Below are positions 51,294-61,617 of a stretch of 64,000 nt of DNA, piece by piece. Position numbers and translations under genes: made by a program. The stretch's first letter is position 1. Each line of letters opens with the position of its first letter. This stretch comes from Arthrobacter sp. TMP15. Lineage in GTDB: Bacteria > Actinomycetota > Actinomycetes > Actinomycetales > Micrococcaceae. The stretch is from positions 2,170,001 through 2,234,000 of the forward strand of contig NZ_CP154262.1 in assembly GCF_039529835.1 (NCBI RefSeq). The letters run 5' to 3'. The notes below the pieces were generated by a model. The model was not told the origin of the DNA, searched no databases, and saw nothing but the letters and a program-made list of their open reading frames with translations.

Positions 51294-52285
51294 TTCTCTG
51301 AAAAATCGTCAAAGTAAGCTTCATCTGTAGTTGGTTCTGCTTGGAATGTTCTGCGCACCCATTCATCGTTGTACACAGTCTGCAGATAGGGTACCCCTGT
51401 GTCGTGAACAATGAATGCGACACGAGTACCGGTCTCGAGGCTGGGTATCAAGCTTCTCATAGCGGCCACGATGGCACCCGTGGAAGCTCCGGCCAGGATG
51501 CCTTCACGGCGTGCCAGAAACCTACAGCCGCGCACCATTGCAATTTCTTCGATCTGGCAGACAATATCCGGTTTAGCCGATGCAGATAATTCTGGCAGCA
51601 CCCCGGCGCCAAGCCCCGGGAGTCTGCGCGTACCGGCTTGCCCGCCAAAGAGCACTGAGCCAACCGAATCAACAGCCACAACTTTGGTGTCCAGACCATG
51701 CGCGCGAATGTATTGCTGGCAGCCAAGAAGGGTCCCGGTAGTACTCGTGGCAACAAAAAGATAATCCAGTTTGCCTTCACAGGCGGCCATAATCTCAGGC
51801 ATTGTGGACTCGAAATGGGCCTGTGGATTGGCTAGAGAACCATACTGGTTTGTGGTGACGGAACCCGCGTGCTTTGCTAAGAGGTCCTCAACCCGACGAC
51901 GGCGGGCGGCGAGCTTGTTCCCGTCTGCTGGTTTTAGAACACGATCCACAGTTGCCCCATACACTTCCATCAGTTGCAGGGCAAGAGGATTGGCGTTCTC
52001 ATCGACAACTGCAACGAACGTGATGCCACGCACCACGCACTGGCGTGCCAACGCTATACCTAAATTTCCAGACGTAGACTCTATGATCATGCCGCCTACC
52101 TGCAGCGCCCCCGTGCGCAGGAGCTCTTCGATCAACCCGTGAGCCGTCCGCTCCTTAGTACTGCCAGCCAGTTGGAGCAGATCAAGTTTGGCGTAAACCT
52201 CCACCCCGGAGGACTCAAAGAGGCGCCGCAGATTCACCGTCGGAGTTGCGAATGGTTTTAGCGTTCCCGAATTGTTCAAAAACAT
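51290..52285 (-). CDS. Cysteine synthase-like PLP enzyme
   Basis: A 331-residue fold-type II PLP protein. PLP lysine lies in QLAGSTKERTAHGLI (K about 44), substrate loop ESTSGNLGIALA, phosphate-binding TSTTGTLLGCQQY and GASTGAIVAAM are all present. The substrate loop and PLP pocket match the SbnA/Y4xP type more than CysK, which would make a beta-substituted alanine such as 2,3-diaminopropionate or a related amino acid. No cysteine-biosynthesis genes are nearby. First gene of the three-gene operon. Confidence 0.82.
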   Translation of the reverse strand: MFLNNSGTLKPFATPTVNLRRLFESSGVEVYAKLDLLQLAGSTKERTAHGLIEELLRTGALQVGGMIIESTSGNLGIALARQCVVRGITFVAVVDENANPLALQLMEVYGATVDRVLKPADGNKLAARRRRVEDLLAKHAGSVTTNQYGSLANPQAHFESTMPEIMAACEGKLDYLFVATSTTGTLLGCQQYIRAHGLDTKVVAVDSVGSVLFGGQAGTRRLPGLGAGVLPELSASAKPDIVCQIEEIAMVRGCRFLARREGILAGASTGAIVAAMRSLIPSLETGTRVAFIVHDTGVPYLQTVYNDEWVRRTFQAEPTTDEAYFDDFSEN

Positions 52286-52484
52286 TCCTCACATTTCACT
52301 ATGGCTCACGATCAGGTCCTGTGAAAAACAATCATAGACCAACGCTGGTGAAGCAAAGTCTGACCGCAATAGACGATACAACCGATGCCACCGATTCCGG
52401 AATAGTTCCCGCTTCGGTTATAGTTGTCATCTTCTCTTATATCCATAATGAGAAGTGACAATCAAGAGGACGGGATTAACTCAC

Positions 52485-52568
52485 ATGCGCGGAAATAGCC
52501 TTATTTGGACAATCGTCGGAGTTTTGGTGGCCATTGCGTTGGTCATCTGGATCGTTTCAGCGATCTAG
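52485..52568 (+). CDS. 27-residue single-helix membrane protein
   Basis: ATG at 52485, reading MRGNSLIWTIVGVLVAIALV then IWIVSAI and TAG. One membrane helix with a basic start; AGGACGGG lies upstream at a long spacing. A strong terminator follows. Small proteins of this pattern are common beside CsbD genes in related bacteria, from memory and not checked. Function unknown. Confidence 0.6.
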   Translation: MRGNSLIWTIVGVLVAIALVIWIVSAI

Positions 52569-52627
52569 GACTAAATCTCTTAGTAGCTACAGGGACGCCT
52601 CCGGTTCCCACTATGGAGGCTTCTTGA

Positions 52628-52670
52628 AAAAGGCTTGGGATACAAGGAATCCTTGTATCCCAAGCCTTTT
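52628..52670. terminator. Bidirectional Rho-independent terminator
   Basis: A perfect 20-bp stem (52628-52647 with 52651-52670) with a 3-nt loop, flanked by A and T runs (AAAA..TTTT), between the convergent small membrane protein and CsbD genes. The clearest terminator in the window. Confidence 0.9.
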
Positions 52671-52692
52671 CAGCTGAACTACGGCTAGCTTC

Positions 52693-52923
52693 TTAGACTC
52701 CGTGTGCGGCTGCTCCGCCTTCAGTGTCATCCGTGTTCAGATCAGCAACGTCTTGTTCAAGGTGCGCCTTGGCATCTGCCAGCTTATCCTTGGCAACACC
52801 TCTTGCCTGATCGAGTTTGCCGTCCATGATCTGGGAATGATCATCCGTAGCTCTACCCACAGTCTCTTTGATTTTGCCACCAATTTTATCTTTGGCCGCA
52901 TCAAATTTTTCACCGATTCCCAT
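52693..52923 (-). CDS. CsbD family stress protein
   Basis: A 76-residue hydrophilic helical protein: KFDAAKDKIGGKIKETVGRATDD, then GKLDQARGVAKDKLADAKAHLEQDV. The KIKETVG and GK..QA.G pattern is that of CsbD, a general-stress protein of unknown action that is induced by starvation, salt or desiccation. GGAGGAAT lies before the ATG. Its neighbours are other small stress-type genes. Confidence 0.93.
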   Translation of the reverse strand: MGIGEKFDAAKDKIGGKIKETVGRATDDHSQIMDGKLDQARGVAKDKLADAKAHLEQDVADLNTDDTEGGAAAHGV

Positions 52924-53019
52924 TGAATTCCTCCTGCTGTCGCTACCGATTATTTGACCCTCACGGGAGCTATCAGAACCACTTTAGAAACAACTTTAGA
53001 AACTTCACTGACTGCTGAA

Positions 53020-53493
53020 TTACGCCTTCGCATCCCCTGCATCTTCAACATAGCTCTTACCCTCTTCAGTGGTAAAGACTACGAAGTCAGCGGGCGGCTG
53101 GTCCTTTTTAGCTTGTTCCGACCGCGGTGTGGCAGGTTCGTCAATTGCGGACCGTTCAGCGTCGCCGAGCACGGCACCCAAACCTTTAGAGTCTTGGGTT
53201 ACCTCACCAGCAGGAATGTGCTCTCCATCACCACGGGCATTCTGCGCCTCCTGAGTTTCTGTTCGCCCCGTATCGGAAAACGTCTGAACACCATTTCGAA
53301 GCCAACCAACATGAACATCAACTGCCCCGTTGTCAAGCTGCTGCACTGATGTCTCGATCTCATTGCGCGGCGCACCCATTTCGATCAGCTTTTCCTCATA
53401 GGCGCCAACTAACTGACTTAACGATTCCTCAGTCCATTCGCCCTCCTGCATCCTGGTCGAAATTTCCACTGGTTCGTTAGTGCTTTCGTTCAT
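53020..53493 (-). CDS. Acidic hypothetical protein
   Basis: A 157-residue protein starting at the ATG at 53493, with GGAG about 9 bases before it. The first 70 residues (STRMQEGEWTEESLSQLVGA, then YEEKLIEMGAPRNEIETSV) look folded; the rest is acidic, Gly- and Pro-rich and probably disordered (EHIPAGEVTQDSKGLGAVLG). No recognised domain. It lies between CsbD and DUF892 genes on the same strand, within a stress cluster. Confidence 0.6.
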   Translation of the reverse strand: MNESTNEPVEISTRMQEGEWTEESLSQLVGAYEEKLIEMGAPRNEIETSVQQLDNGAVDVHVGWLRNGVQTFSDTGRTETQEAQNARGDGEHIPAGEVTQDSKGLGAVLGDAERSAIDEPATPRSEQAKKDQPPADFVVFTTEEGKSYVEDAGDAKA

Positions 53494-53596
53494 CTCATTC
53501 TCCATTTTTTCTTACTAGATGCTTGCTGCTCCAGACAGACCTGGGCTGGAATGCCGCTGATTGTTGGAACCGTCCTGTCTAGAAAGCTTACTGGTG

Positions 53597-54169
53597 TTAG
53601 ATGCTGGATGGCGGCAGAAACGGCGGTACTTGAACGCTCGCATCCTGCACAGCACCGGCATCACCCTGATCCGCAGCATTCGTGGCATCAGCTCTCACAA
53701 CAGCATCCGCGGCGGCTCTGATTCTCATGATGGCAGATTCTTCTTGGGCCAAATTTGAGCTCAATAGATGCACAATTTCGGATACGCCACTGGCCTTGGC
53801 ATGAGTGATGAGCGTTTCATAGACCGCGGTCTCGTAATGTTCGCTCTCCAATGCCCCTGCAAGTGCAACGGCGTCCACCAATGAATTATCCGTTTTGGCA
53901 GTGAACAACTTTGTCTCCTTGGCCAGACCTTTGGTGGTTGGCGAAGGCGACTGTTTGGCCTCCACGCCCAAAAGGGCGAAGCAGCGCAGTAGGTTTTCAA
54001 TCTGCTGGCGTGTTTCATGGGCATGCTCATGGAAGAGGCCCTTGAGATCGCTGCGCATGACGGTTTTTTCTAGCTCACCCAGCATCTCCAAGGAATCGTA
54101 TTCCATGGTCAAGGCTGAACCGAGCTTGTAATTGAAGATCTCTTCGACAGTGGTGAAATGTTCGAACAT
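53597..54169 (-). CDS. DUF892 ferritin-like protein (YciE/YciF family)
   Basis: A 190-residue four-helix-bundle protein. FNYKLGSALTMEYDSLEMLGELEKTV, HAHETRQQIENLLRCFALLG and ESEHYETAVYETLITHAKASG carry the Glu/His positions of the DUF892 ferritin-like di-iron site. The last 30 residues are a flexible Ala/Pro tail. The ATG at 54169 gives the family start; the 12 residues before it are an extension of the open frame. Linked in many bacteria to osmotic or oxidative stress. Confidence 0.87.
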   Translation of the reverse strand: MFEHFTTVEEIFNYKLGSALTMEYDSLEMLGELEKTVMRSDLKGLFHEHAHETRQQIENLLRCFALLGVEAKQSPSPTTKGLAKETKLFTAKTDNSLVDAVALAGALESEHYETAVYETLITHAKASGVSEIVHLLSSNLAQEESAIMRIRAAADAVVRADATNAADQGDAGAVQDASVQVPPFLPPSSI

Positions 54170-54493
54170 AGCTAGTCCTTCCGCATTTACGTAGGTCCAT
54201 GACATGAAAATTCTGCGCAGGCGCTGTCATGAAAAAACACCGACAACGAGGCCATGGCAACTCCACAACGATCGAAGATTTGCTCTTGTCGTGCTTAAAA
54301 CAGTGACCAATTTTTACTTTAGCCATGACCGAAGAAAATATCCATGATCCAAACGGCTTACAAACGAGACAGCCAGCGATGTCAGGGGTGGTTCTGAGCC
54401 AGTCCCCGCTAGGTAGAGCTGTAGACGCGGTGGCGGTGACTGGCTAGCATAAGCATCAATCGCACAAAGCCCACCCACGAAAGGCAAACGCAG

Positions 54494-54664
54494 ATGAATG
54501 ATCGCCAGCCCATTGAGCCCGAACCTCTGGTACCGGATCCGTTTCCTAGCAATCCGAATCCGGCCGCACCAGTTGATCCCAGCCAACCTGTCCCTCCTGT
54601 TTCCGATCCCAACTCCCCAACGCACCCAGATCCATTCCTCCCTCCAGTCCCTCCAGTAATTTAA
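54494..54664 (+). CDS. Small proline-rich protein
   Basis: A 56-residue ORF with ATG at 54494 and TAA at 54662-54664: NDRQPIEPEPLVPDPFPSNP, then proline-rich to the end PPVPPVI. Pro makes up over a third of the sequence. Preceded by GAAAGG at about 9 bases. Composition and reading frame support a real disordered protein; no family recognised. Confidence 0.5.
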   Translation: MNDRQPIEPEPLVPDPFPSNPNPAAPVDPSQPVPPVSDPNSPTHPDPFLPPVPPVI

Positions 54665-54728
54665 TTTTTCCAGATCATCAGGCACGGCATCAACACCTCA
54701 GGACAGCATCACGACGAAGGAGACCACA

Positions 54729-54968
54729 ATGAGCAATACCAAATCCGAAAACACCAGCAACGCCAGTAACAAGGAGCCTGCCGAAGGCGGATACGGATCA
54801 CCAACCCCGGAGGATGAGATGCCGGGGAACAAAACTCAACAGGACAACGAATCTGCTGTGGACCTTCCATCAACGGAGGCCCCCTTGGATGAGGGTAACG
54901 CTGGGCCAACCAGTGCCAACCGCGAGTCATTCTCCTCCGAACCTGATGGCGAAGCCTCCGGTCAGTAA
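54729..54968 (+). CDS. Small acidic disordered protein
   Basis: A 79-residue hydrophilic protein with AAGGAG 7 bases before its ATG (SNTKSENTSNASNKEPAEGG, then PEDEMPGNKTQQDNESAVD). Rich in Glu, Ser, Asn, Asp and without hydrophobic core. Typical of small stress or hydrophilin-like proteins. It follows the proline-rich ORF by 64 bp on the same strand. Confidence 0.62.
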   Translation: MSNTKSENTSNASNKEPAEGGYGSPTPEDEMPGNKTQQDNESAVDLPSTEAPLDEGNAGPTSANRESFSSEPDGEASGQ

Positions 54969-55217
54969 ACGCGGATCTGGCCCAAACCAAGGCGTCCCGA
55001 CTAAAGGCAAAATAGGTCAGTTGAGAGTGGCAACAACACGTGCCCCACGGCTGCGAAGGGCCCGCGAAGCATCCTGGGAGCAAAACTGATTATTACGCAC
55101 ATTGTCTTGGGCACACGGGGGCATCAGTCCGGCGCGCGTTGAATCAGGTACTGTGTCGTGCATAACCAGAAATGGTGAATCGCATATCTTATCGATGAAC
55201 TCTCCATAGGAGGACCC

Positions 55218-57464
55218 TTGGAAGTCTGGCCCGGAACCGCATACCCCTTGGGCGCCACCTTTGATGGAACCGGCACCAATTTCTCCTTATTTAGTGAGCA
55301 CGCAGACAAGGTGGTGCTTTGTCTGTTGGCAGAGGATCGCAGTGAGACGCGGATTGAGCTGGAGGAAGTGGACGGGCATGTATGGCATTGCTATGTCCCA
55401 GAGGTCCAGCCCGGCCAACAATACGGGTACCGTGTGCACGGACCCTATGAGCCCAAGAACGGGCTGCGGTTCGACGCCAACAAGCTGCTGTTGGATCCAT
55501 ATGCGAAGTCCATTCAAGGCCAAATCGACTGGGATCCAGCTCTGTTTTCCTACCAATTTCAGGATCAGGACGCCCGGAATGAGGACGACTCAGCAGCACA
55601 TGCAATGTACAGCGTGGTAATCAATCCGTTCTTCGAATGGAACGGCGATCGCCAGCTACGCATCCCGTACCACGAGTCAGTTATTTACGAAGCCCATGTC
55701 AAAGGCCTGACGGAACTTCACCAAGATATTCCGGAAGATCAACGCGGTACGTATTCCGGCGTGTCGCACCCGGTGATGATTGAACATTTTCACAAACTCG
55801 GCGTCACCGCCGTCGAACTAATGCCCGTTCATCAGTTCGTCAATGACGGCACGTTGGTGGAGAAGGGTCTGAGTAACTATTGGGGTTATAACAGCATTGG
55901 TTTTTTTGCCCCGCAGAATACCTACAGTTCCACAGGTGAGCAGGGAAACCAGGTTCAAGAGTTCAAGGCCATGGTTCGTGACCTGCATAGGGCAGATATC
56001 GAAGTCATCCTTGATGTGGTGTACAACCACACGGCTGAAGGCAACCACCTTGGCCCCACGCTCTCCTTTAAAGGGATCGACAACGCTGCCTATTACCGCT
56101 TGGTGGACGATGATCCGCAGTACTACATGGACTACACGGGTACCGGCAACTCATTGAATGTTCGCCACCCACACTCCCTCCAACTGCTCATGGACTCGTT
56201 GCGCTACTGGGTGACGGAGATGCATGTTGATGGTTTTCGCTTCGATCTGGCCTCCACTTTGGCGCGGGAATTTTATGCCGTTGACAAACTCTCCACGTTC
56301 TTCGAACTCATCCAACAGGACCCAATCATCTCCCAGGTCAAGCTCATTGCCGAGCCCTGGGATGTTGGTCCGGGCGGCTATCAGGTGGGCAACTTCCCGC
56401 CACAGTGGACTGAATGGAACGGTAAGTACAGGGACACCGTTCGCGATTTCTGGCGTGGTGAACCGGCAACTCTTGGCGAGTTCGCTTCTCGGCTCACAGG
56501 ATCGGCGGATCTGTACGAAAGTTCAGGACGCCGTCCAGTCGCCTCTATTAACTTTGTCACCGCCCATGACGGTTTTACACTGCGGGATCTGGTCTCATAT
56601 AACGAGAAACGAAACGAAGCCAATGGTGAAGACAACAACGACGGTGAGGCGCACAACCGCTCTTGGAACTGTGGAGCGGAGGGTCCCACGGATAACGACG
56701 ATGTGTTGACTTTGCGGGCACGGCAGCAACGCAACATGATCGTCACGCTCCTGCTTTCCCAAGGCGTACCGATGATCCTGCATGGAGATGAGCTTGGCCG
56801 TACCCAGCAAGGAAACAACAACACCTATTGCCAAGACTCCGAGCTCAGTTGGGTGCACTGGGATTCAGTGGATCAACCGCTAGTGGAGTTTACGGCGATG
56901 GTGAATAAGATTCGTCGCGACCATCCCATTTTTCGCCGGAGCCGGTTCTTCGACGGCAGACCAGTCCTGCGTGGTGAGGGTGAGGCGCTTCCTGACATCG
57001 TCTGGCTCAGACCTGACGGAGCAGACATGTTGCCGCAGGACTGGGATAGTGGATTCGGCCGCTGCGTAGGTGTCTTTTATAACGGGGACGGCATCCGCGA
57101 AAAAGACAGACGTGGTCGGCGTATTACTGACAAGAGCTTTCTGCTGCTTTTCAATGCAGCCAATGAGGCCGTGAGCTTTCAGCTCCCCTCAAAGGAGCAC
57201 TCCCCGTTCTGGGAAATTTTGGTTGACACAGCTAGCGGTGGGAAAATCGAGCCGGTTCCGGCTGGAAGCACCCTTGATTTGGCAGCAAAATCCACCGTAA
57301 TCCTGCGAGCCTACTCTGGACCCGAAGAGGTTGTGGACTACTCTGCCGCAGCATCGTTGGCCGCCATGGCCGAGGAACCCGCACCGCCTGAGGTTGAGGA
57401 ACCCGCACCGGGCACGGAGTCAGGGGAAGTGGTGGAGACCGAGCCGGAGGAAACCTCACCATGA
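55218..57464 (+). CDS. glgX: Glycogen debranching enzyme
   Basis: A 748-residue GH13 isoamylase-type enzyme that cleaves alpha-1,6 branches of glycogen. [24 protein letters not shown] is the CBM48 domain; catalytic residues are Asp in [10 protein letters not shown], Glu in LIAEPWD and Asp in [27 protein letters not shown] is the conserved first motif. The TTG start at 55218 has AGGAGG 5 bases before it. The last 45 residues are an unusual acidic Pro/Glu tail ([14 protein letters not shown]). It overlaps treY by 4 bases (ATGA), so debranching is coupled to trehalose formation. Confidence 0.95.
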   Translation: MEVWPGTAYPLGATFDGTGTNFSLFSEHADKVVLCLLAEDRSETRIELEEVDGHVWHCYVPEVQPGQQYGYRVHGPYEPKNGLRFDANKLLLDPYAKSIQGQIDWDPALFSYQFQDQDARNEDDSAAHAMYSVVINPFFEWNGDRQLRIPYHESVIYEAHVKGLTELHQDIPEDQRGTYSGVSHPVMIEHFHKLGVTAVELMPVHQFVNDGTLVEKGLSNYWGYNSIGFFAPQNTYSSTGEQGNQVQEFKAMVRDLHRADIEVILDVVYNHTAEGNHLGPTLSFKGIDNAAYYRLVDDDPQYYMDYTGTGNSLNVRHPHSLQLLMDSLRYWVTEMHVDGFRFDLASTLAREFYAVDKLSTFFELIQQDPIISQVKLIAEPWDVGPGGYQVGNFPPQWTEWNGKYRDTVRDFWRGEPATLGEFASRLTGSADLYESSGRRPVASINFVTAHDGFTLRDLVSYNEKRNEANGEDNNDGEAHNRSWNCGAEGPTDNDDVLTLRARQQRNMIVTLLLSQGVPMILHGDELGRTQQGNNNTYCQDSELSWVHWDSVDQPLVEFTAMVNKIRRDHPIFRRSRFFDGRPVLRGEGEALPDIVWLRPDGADMLPQDWDSGFGRCVGVFYNGDGIREKDRRGRRITDKSFLLLFNAANEAVSFQLPSKEHSPFWEILVDTASGGKIEPVPAGSTLDLAAKSTVILRAYSGPEEVVDYSAAASLAAMAEEPAPPEVEEPAPGTESGEVVETEPEETSP

Positions 57465-59809
57465 GAACACCGGTGTCCACTTACAGGCTGCAACTCAATG
57501 CGGATTTCACTCTCTACGACGCGGCCCAAACCGTTGAATATTTGAAGTTGCTGGGAGTGGATTGGGTGTACCTTTCCCCGGTTCTAACAGCTGAGAAGGG
57601 TTCAACCCACGGTTACGATGTCACCGATCCTGGCAGTGTGGATGCCGAACGTGGAGGCCCCGAAGGTTTTCTTGCGTTCTCCACCGCGGCCCGGAAAGCA
57701 GGTCTTGGCGTGCTGGTGGACATTGTGCCCAACCATATGGGCGTGGCTACCCCGAAACAAAACGCTTGGTGGTTCTCACTTTTGCGCGATGGGGCGGATT
57801 CGCCGTGGGCCAAGGCGTTCGACGTCGATTGGGCAGCTGGGGCGGGCCGCATCAGAATCCCCGTCCTATCCAATGATCAAGACCGCCAAGCGCTGGCCAT
57901 CGAGGATGGCGAACTCTGCTATTACGAACACCGTTTTCCGCTGGCACCAGGTACTTACTCTCCCGGGGACGATCCAGAAGAAGTCCATGCTAGGCAACAC
58001 TATGAGTTAATTGATTGGCGCAGGGCAAATTATGACCTGAACTATCGCCGGTTTTTTGCGGTAAATTCTCTTGCCGGTGTGCGGGTGGAAGACGCTGAGG
58101 TTTTCACTGAAACACATACGGAGATTCAGCGCTGGTTTCTTCAGGATCTGGTTGATGGCCTGCGGATCGACCACCCTGACGGCCTGGCCGATCCGTCAGG
58201 GTACTTGCAACAGCTGGGTGCCCTCATCAATGGAAAATATGTGCTTGTGGAAAAAATTCTTGAACCAGGCGAGTCGTTGCCTACCGATTTCACGTGCGCT
58301 GGAACTACAGGTTATGACGCTCTTGCTGACATAGACCGAGTATTCATTGATGCAGCTGGCCAGCCCGGGCTCGATGCCCTGGACGCCAGTATCCGAGGCG
58401 GGCACGCACCCGACTATGAACAAATTATTTACAGGACAAAACGCGGCGTCACGGACGGGATTCTGCATTCGGAGATGCTGCGTTTGGCTCGCTTGGTGCC
58501 CGCCAATGCCGCGCTCAGCGTTGAGCTGGTCGCCGATGCAATCTCAGAAATCATTGCGGCGTTCCCTATCTACCGCACTTACCTTCCCGAAGGGGAAACT
58601 ACCCTGCGCTCGGCGTGCTTTCTTGCCACCCAGAGACGTCCAGACCTGCAAGGCGCAGTGGGTCTACTCTTGCCCCTCTTGCTCGAAGCGGGCCCGGAGG
58701 ACGGCGCTGAGCTTGGCCGGCGTTTCCAGCAAACTTCCGGCATGGTGATGGCCAAGGGGGTCGAAGACTGCGCCTTCTTCCGCCACACGCGTCTGGGCAC
58801 GCTCACTGAAGTGGGTGGCGACCCAACGGAGTTCGCTATTGCTCCGGACGAATTTCACCAGCGCATGCAACATCGGCGCCAACATCTGCCCCTGTCCATG
58901 ACCACTTTGAGCACTCATGACACCAAACGCAGCGAGGACACGCGGGCACGTATTTCAACTCTCGCCGAGGTCACCGGCGAATGGGAGAAGTTCCTCCTCC
59001 GCGCGCAGCAACTAGCTCCACTCCCGGATGGGCCACTGGCTAACCTGCTCTGGCAATCCATTGCCGGTGTCTGGCCTGCAGGGCGAGAAAGACTCCACAG
59101 TTATGCGCAGAAGGCTGCCAGGGAAGCAGGTAACTCAACTAACTGGGCCACACCTGAACTGAACTTTGAACAGCAGTTAGCCACCACAGTCGATGCCGCC
59201 TTCGACAACTCTGAGCTGCGCGGCCTGCTGGATTCTCTAGTAGCCATGATGGAACCATATGGTGCTTCTAATTCGCTCGGCGCCAAACTTGTGCAGCTGA
59301 CCTGCCCTGGTGTGCCCGACGTGTATCAGGGCACGGAATTCTGGGACCGTTCCCTGACGGATCCAGATAACCGGCGGCCCGTCGATTTTAACGCACGCAG
59401 GCACGCACTAAAGGATCTGGATAGTGGTGAGCTCCCGCCGTCGTTCCTTTTGGAAACAACAAAACTGTTGGTGACTTCGCGTGCCTTACGTCTGCGCCGG
59501 GACCAGCCGCAGCTGTTCAGCGGATACACCCCGGTGATCGCCACAGGTCCCGCTGCCGATCATTTGCTTGCCTTCAGTCGAGCCAGCGGTACCAACGGCA
59601 TTACCGATGGGGCCTTGACACTCGTCACACGGCTACCACGTGGGCTGGAACGTAGAGGCGGTTGGAATCAAACGTCAGTTCACCTCGACGTTGATATGCG
59701 TGACGCACTCACCGAACGTGACTACTGTCAAGGACAGGTGGCCATCGCCGACATTCTGCGCAACTATCCTGTTGCCCTCCTGACTCCAAGAACAGCACAA
59801 CGCTCATGA
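57461..59809 (+). CDS. treY: Maltooligosyltrehalose synthase
   Basis: A 782-residue GH13 enzyme that turns the reducing end of maltooligosaccharides into a trehalose bond. Marks are [34 protein letters not shown] (nucleophile Asp), the [12 protein letters not shown] acid Glu and [17 protein letters not shown]. The N-terminal [11 protein letters not shown] and the C-terminal [14 protein letters not shown] are also typical. Overlaps glgX and treZ by 4 bases at each side, a single operon. Confidence 0.95.
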   Translation: MRTPVSTYRLQLNADFTLYDAAQTVEYLKLLGVDWVYLSPVLTAEKGSTHGYDVTDPGSVDAERGGPEGFLAFSTAARKAGLGVLVDIVPNHMGVATPKQNAWWFSLLRDGADSPWAKAFDVDWAAGAGRIRIPVLSNDQDRQALAIEDGELCYYEHRFPLAPGTYSPGDDPEEVHARQHYELIDWRRANYDLNYRRFFAVNSLAGVRVEDAEVFTETHTEIQRWFLQDLVDGLRIDHPDGLADPSGYLQQLGALINGKYVLVEKILEPGESLPTDFTCAGTTGYDALADIDRVFIDAAGQPGLDALDASIRGGHAPDYEQIIYRTKRGVTDGILHSEMLRLARLVPANAALSVELVADAISEIIAAFPIYRTYLPEGETTLRSACFLATQRRPDLQGAVGLLLPLLLEAGPEDGAELGRRFQQTSGMVMAKGVEDCAFFRHTRLGTLTEVGGDPTEFAIAPDEFHQRMQHRRQHLPLSMTTLSTHDTKRSEDTRARISTLAEVTGEWEKFLLRAQQLAPLPDGPLANLLWQSIAGVWPAGRERLHSYAQKAAREAGNSTNWATPELNFEQQLATTVDAAFDNSELRGLLDSLVAMMEPYGASNSLGAKLVQLTCPGVPDVYQGTEFWDRSLTDPDNRRPVDFNARRHALKDLDSGELPPSFLLETTKLLVTSRALRLRRDQPQLFSGYTPVIATGPAADHLLAFSRASGTNGITDGALTLVTRLPRGLERRGGWNQTSVHLDVDMRDALTERDYCQGQVAIADILRNYPVALLTPRTAQRS

Positions 59810-61593
59810 CCTCACCAACACCGGGCAGCCGACGCTTTGACGTGTGGGCACCAAAAGCAACTACGCTCACCCTGCTGGCTGGGGAGAACAAGTTTCCCAT
59901 GACCAGGTGCACCGAGGAAGTCCCTGGCAGCGAGGGGTGGTGGACGTGCACCAACGCTCCCGCCCACGGGGAGTTTGAGTACGGCTACCTCTTGGATCAG
60001 GACACACACGCTCTGCCAGATCCGAGGTCCCGGCGTCAGCCCCATGGTGTGCACTCTCTCTCACACACCTTTGACCCATCCGCGCACGAGTGGAGGGATG
60101 GAGCATGGCAGGGGCGTGAACTGACGGGGGCGGTTATTTATGAGTTGCATGTGGGCACGTTCACCAGTGCTGGCACCTTAGCCGGCGCAGCGCAGAAGCT
60201 GGATTATCTTGCGGAGCTGGGTGTCGATTTTATTGAGCTATTACCTGTCAATGATTTCAATGGCACGCATAATTGGGGTTACGACGGCGTCCTTTGGTAC
60301 GCCGTGCACGAGGGCTATGGCGGTCCAGCGGAATACCAGTGCTTTGTTGACGCCGCCCACAGGGCGGGAATTGGTGTTATCCAAGACGTGGTTTACAACC
60401 ATCTTGGACCCAGCGGAAATTATCTGCCGCGTTTTGGCCCCTACCTCAACGAGGATGCGGGGAACACGTGGGGTGACAGCGTGAATCTGGATGGTGGCGG
60501 CTCAGATACCGTCCGCCGCTATATTTTGGACAATGCAGCCATGTGGCTGCGAGATTACCATGTTGATGGTCTCAGGCTAGACGCCGTCCACGCGTTTAAG
60601 GATGAAAGGGCGCTACCTCTGCTTGAAGAGTTGGCCCAACTAGCCGACTGCGTGTCGGTAGAGTCAGGGCGGCCAGTGACGATGATCGCCGAGTCCGATC
60701 TTAACGATCCCCGGTTACTTTATTCCAGGACCCGGAACGGGGATGGACTACGAGCACAATGGAGTGATGACTTTCACCACGCTTTACATGTCAATCTCAG
60801 TGGAGAAGCTGACGGCTACTATGCTGATTTTGACAGTATTGGGGCGCTAGCGAAAGTATTGGAGTATGGATTTTTCCACGACGGCAGCTATTCCAGTTTC
60901 CGCGGCCGCCACCATGGCCGGCAAATCGATCGTACAGCTGTCCACCCCTCAGCTCTGGTGGTGTGCAGCCAAAACCATGACCAGATCGGCAACCGCGCCG
61001 CTGGTGACAGGCTCTCGAAGAATCTTAGTTATGGACAGTTGGCCGTAGCCGCAGTTGCCACCTTAACTTCCCCGTTCACCCCCATGCTGTTCATGGGCGA
61101 GGAATACGGTGCCAGTACCCCATGGCAGTTTTTCACATCCCACCCTGAACCGGAACTGGCTCAAGCAACCGCAGCCGGGCGAATTAAAGAATTTGAGCAC
61201 ATGGGGTGGGACCCAAAAATGGTGCCCGACCCGCAGGAACCGGCTACGTTCCGACGCTCCGTGCTTGACTGGTCCGAGGCCGCCAGTGGCGATCACGCAC
61301 GGTTGCTGGATTTGTACAAACATCTAACCTCGTTGCGCCGAACTACCGCTGAACTTAGCCAGCCGGGCTTTGCCAACATCAGTGTTGAATTCGCTGAAGC
61401 GGACAAATGGTTGCTGCTGCGCAGAGACGGCATTGAGGTGGCGCTTAATTTTTCTCCGCGCAGGCGAAAAGTCCCTGTCCAAGGAACGCATCTGCTCCTG
61501 GCCACCGAGGACGGTGTGCATCTCATCCCTGACGGATCCCCAACACTCCTTCAAATGCCGGGCCACTGCGCCGCAATTATCGCGAAGCGGTAA
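59806..61593 (+). CDS. treZ: Malto-oligosyltrehalose trehalohydrolase
   Basis: A 595-residue GH13 enzyme that releases trehalose from maltooligosyltrehalose. N-terminal [16 protein letters not shown] is the CBM-like domain; [31 protein letters not shown] (nucleophile Asp), [13 protein letters not shown] (acid Glu), [14 protein letters not shown] and [16 protein letters not shown] follow in order. Length normal. Last gene of glgX-treY-treZ; trehalose is expected to serve as osmo- and desiccation protectant. Confidence 0.95.
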   Translation: MTSPTPGSRRFDVWAPKATTLTLLAGENKFPMTRCTEEVPGSEGWWTCTNAPAHGEFEYGYLLDQDTHALPDPRSRRQPHGVHSLSHTFDPSAHEWRDGAWQGRELTGAVIYELHVGTFTSAGTLAGAAQKLDYLAELGVDFIELLPVNDFNGTHNWGYDGVLWYAVHEGYGGPAEYQCFVDAAHRAGIGVIQDVVYNHLGPSGNYLPRFGPYLNEDAGNTWGDSVNLDGGGSDTVRRYILDNAAMWLRDYHVDGLRLDAVHAFKDERALPLLEELAQLADCVSVESGRPVTMIAESDLNDPRLLYSRTRNGDGLRAQWSDDFHHALHVNLSGEADGYYADFDSIGALAKVLEYGFFHDGSYSSFRGRHHGRQIDRTAVHPSALVVCSQNHDQIGNRAAGDRLSKNLSYGQLAVAAVATLTSPFTPMLFMGEEYGASTPWQFFTSHPEPELAQATAAGRIKEFEHMGWDPKMVPDPQEPATFRRSVLDWSEAASGDHARLLDLYKHLTSLRRTTAELSQPGFANISVEFAEADKWLLLRRDGIEVALNFSPRRRKVPVQGTHLLLATEDGVHLIPDGSPTLLQMPGHCAAIIAKR

Positions 61594-61617
61594 ATCTTAG
61601 ACTCGAATCAACAGCTC

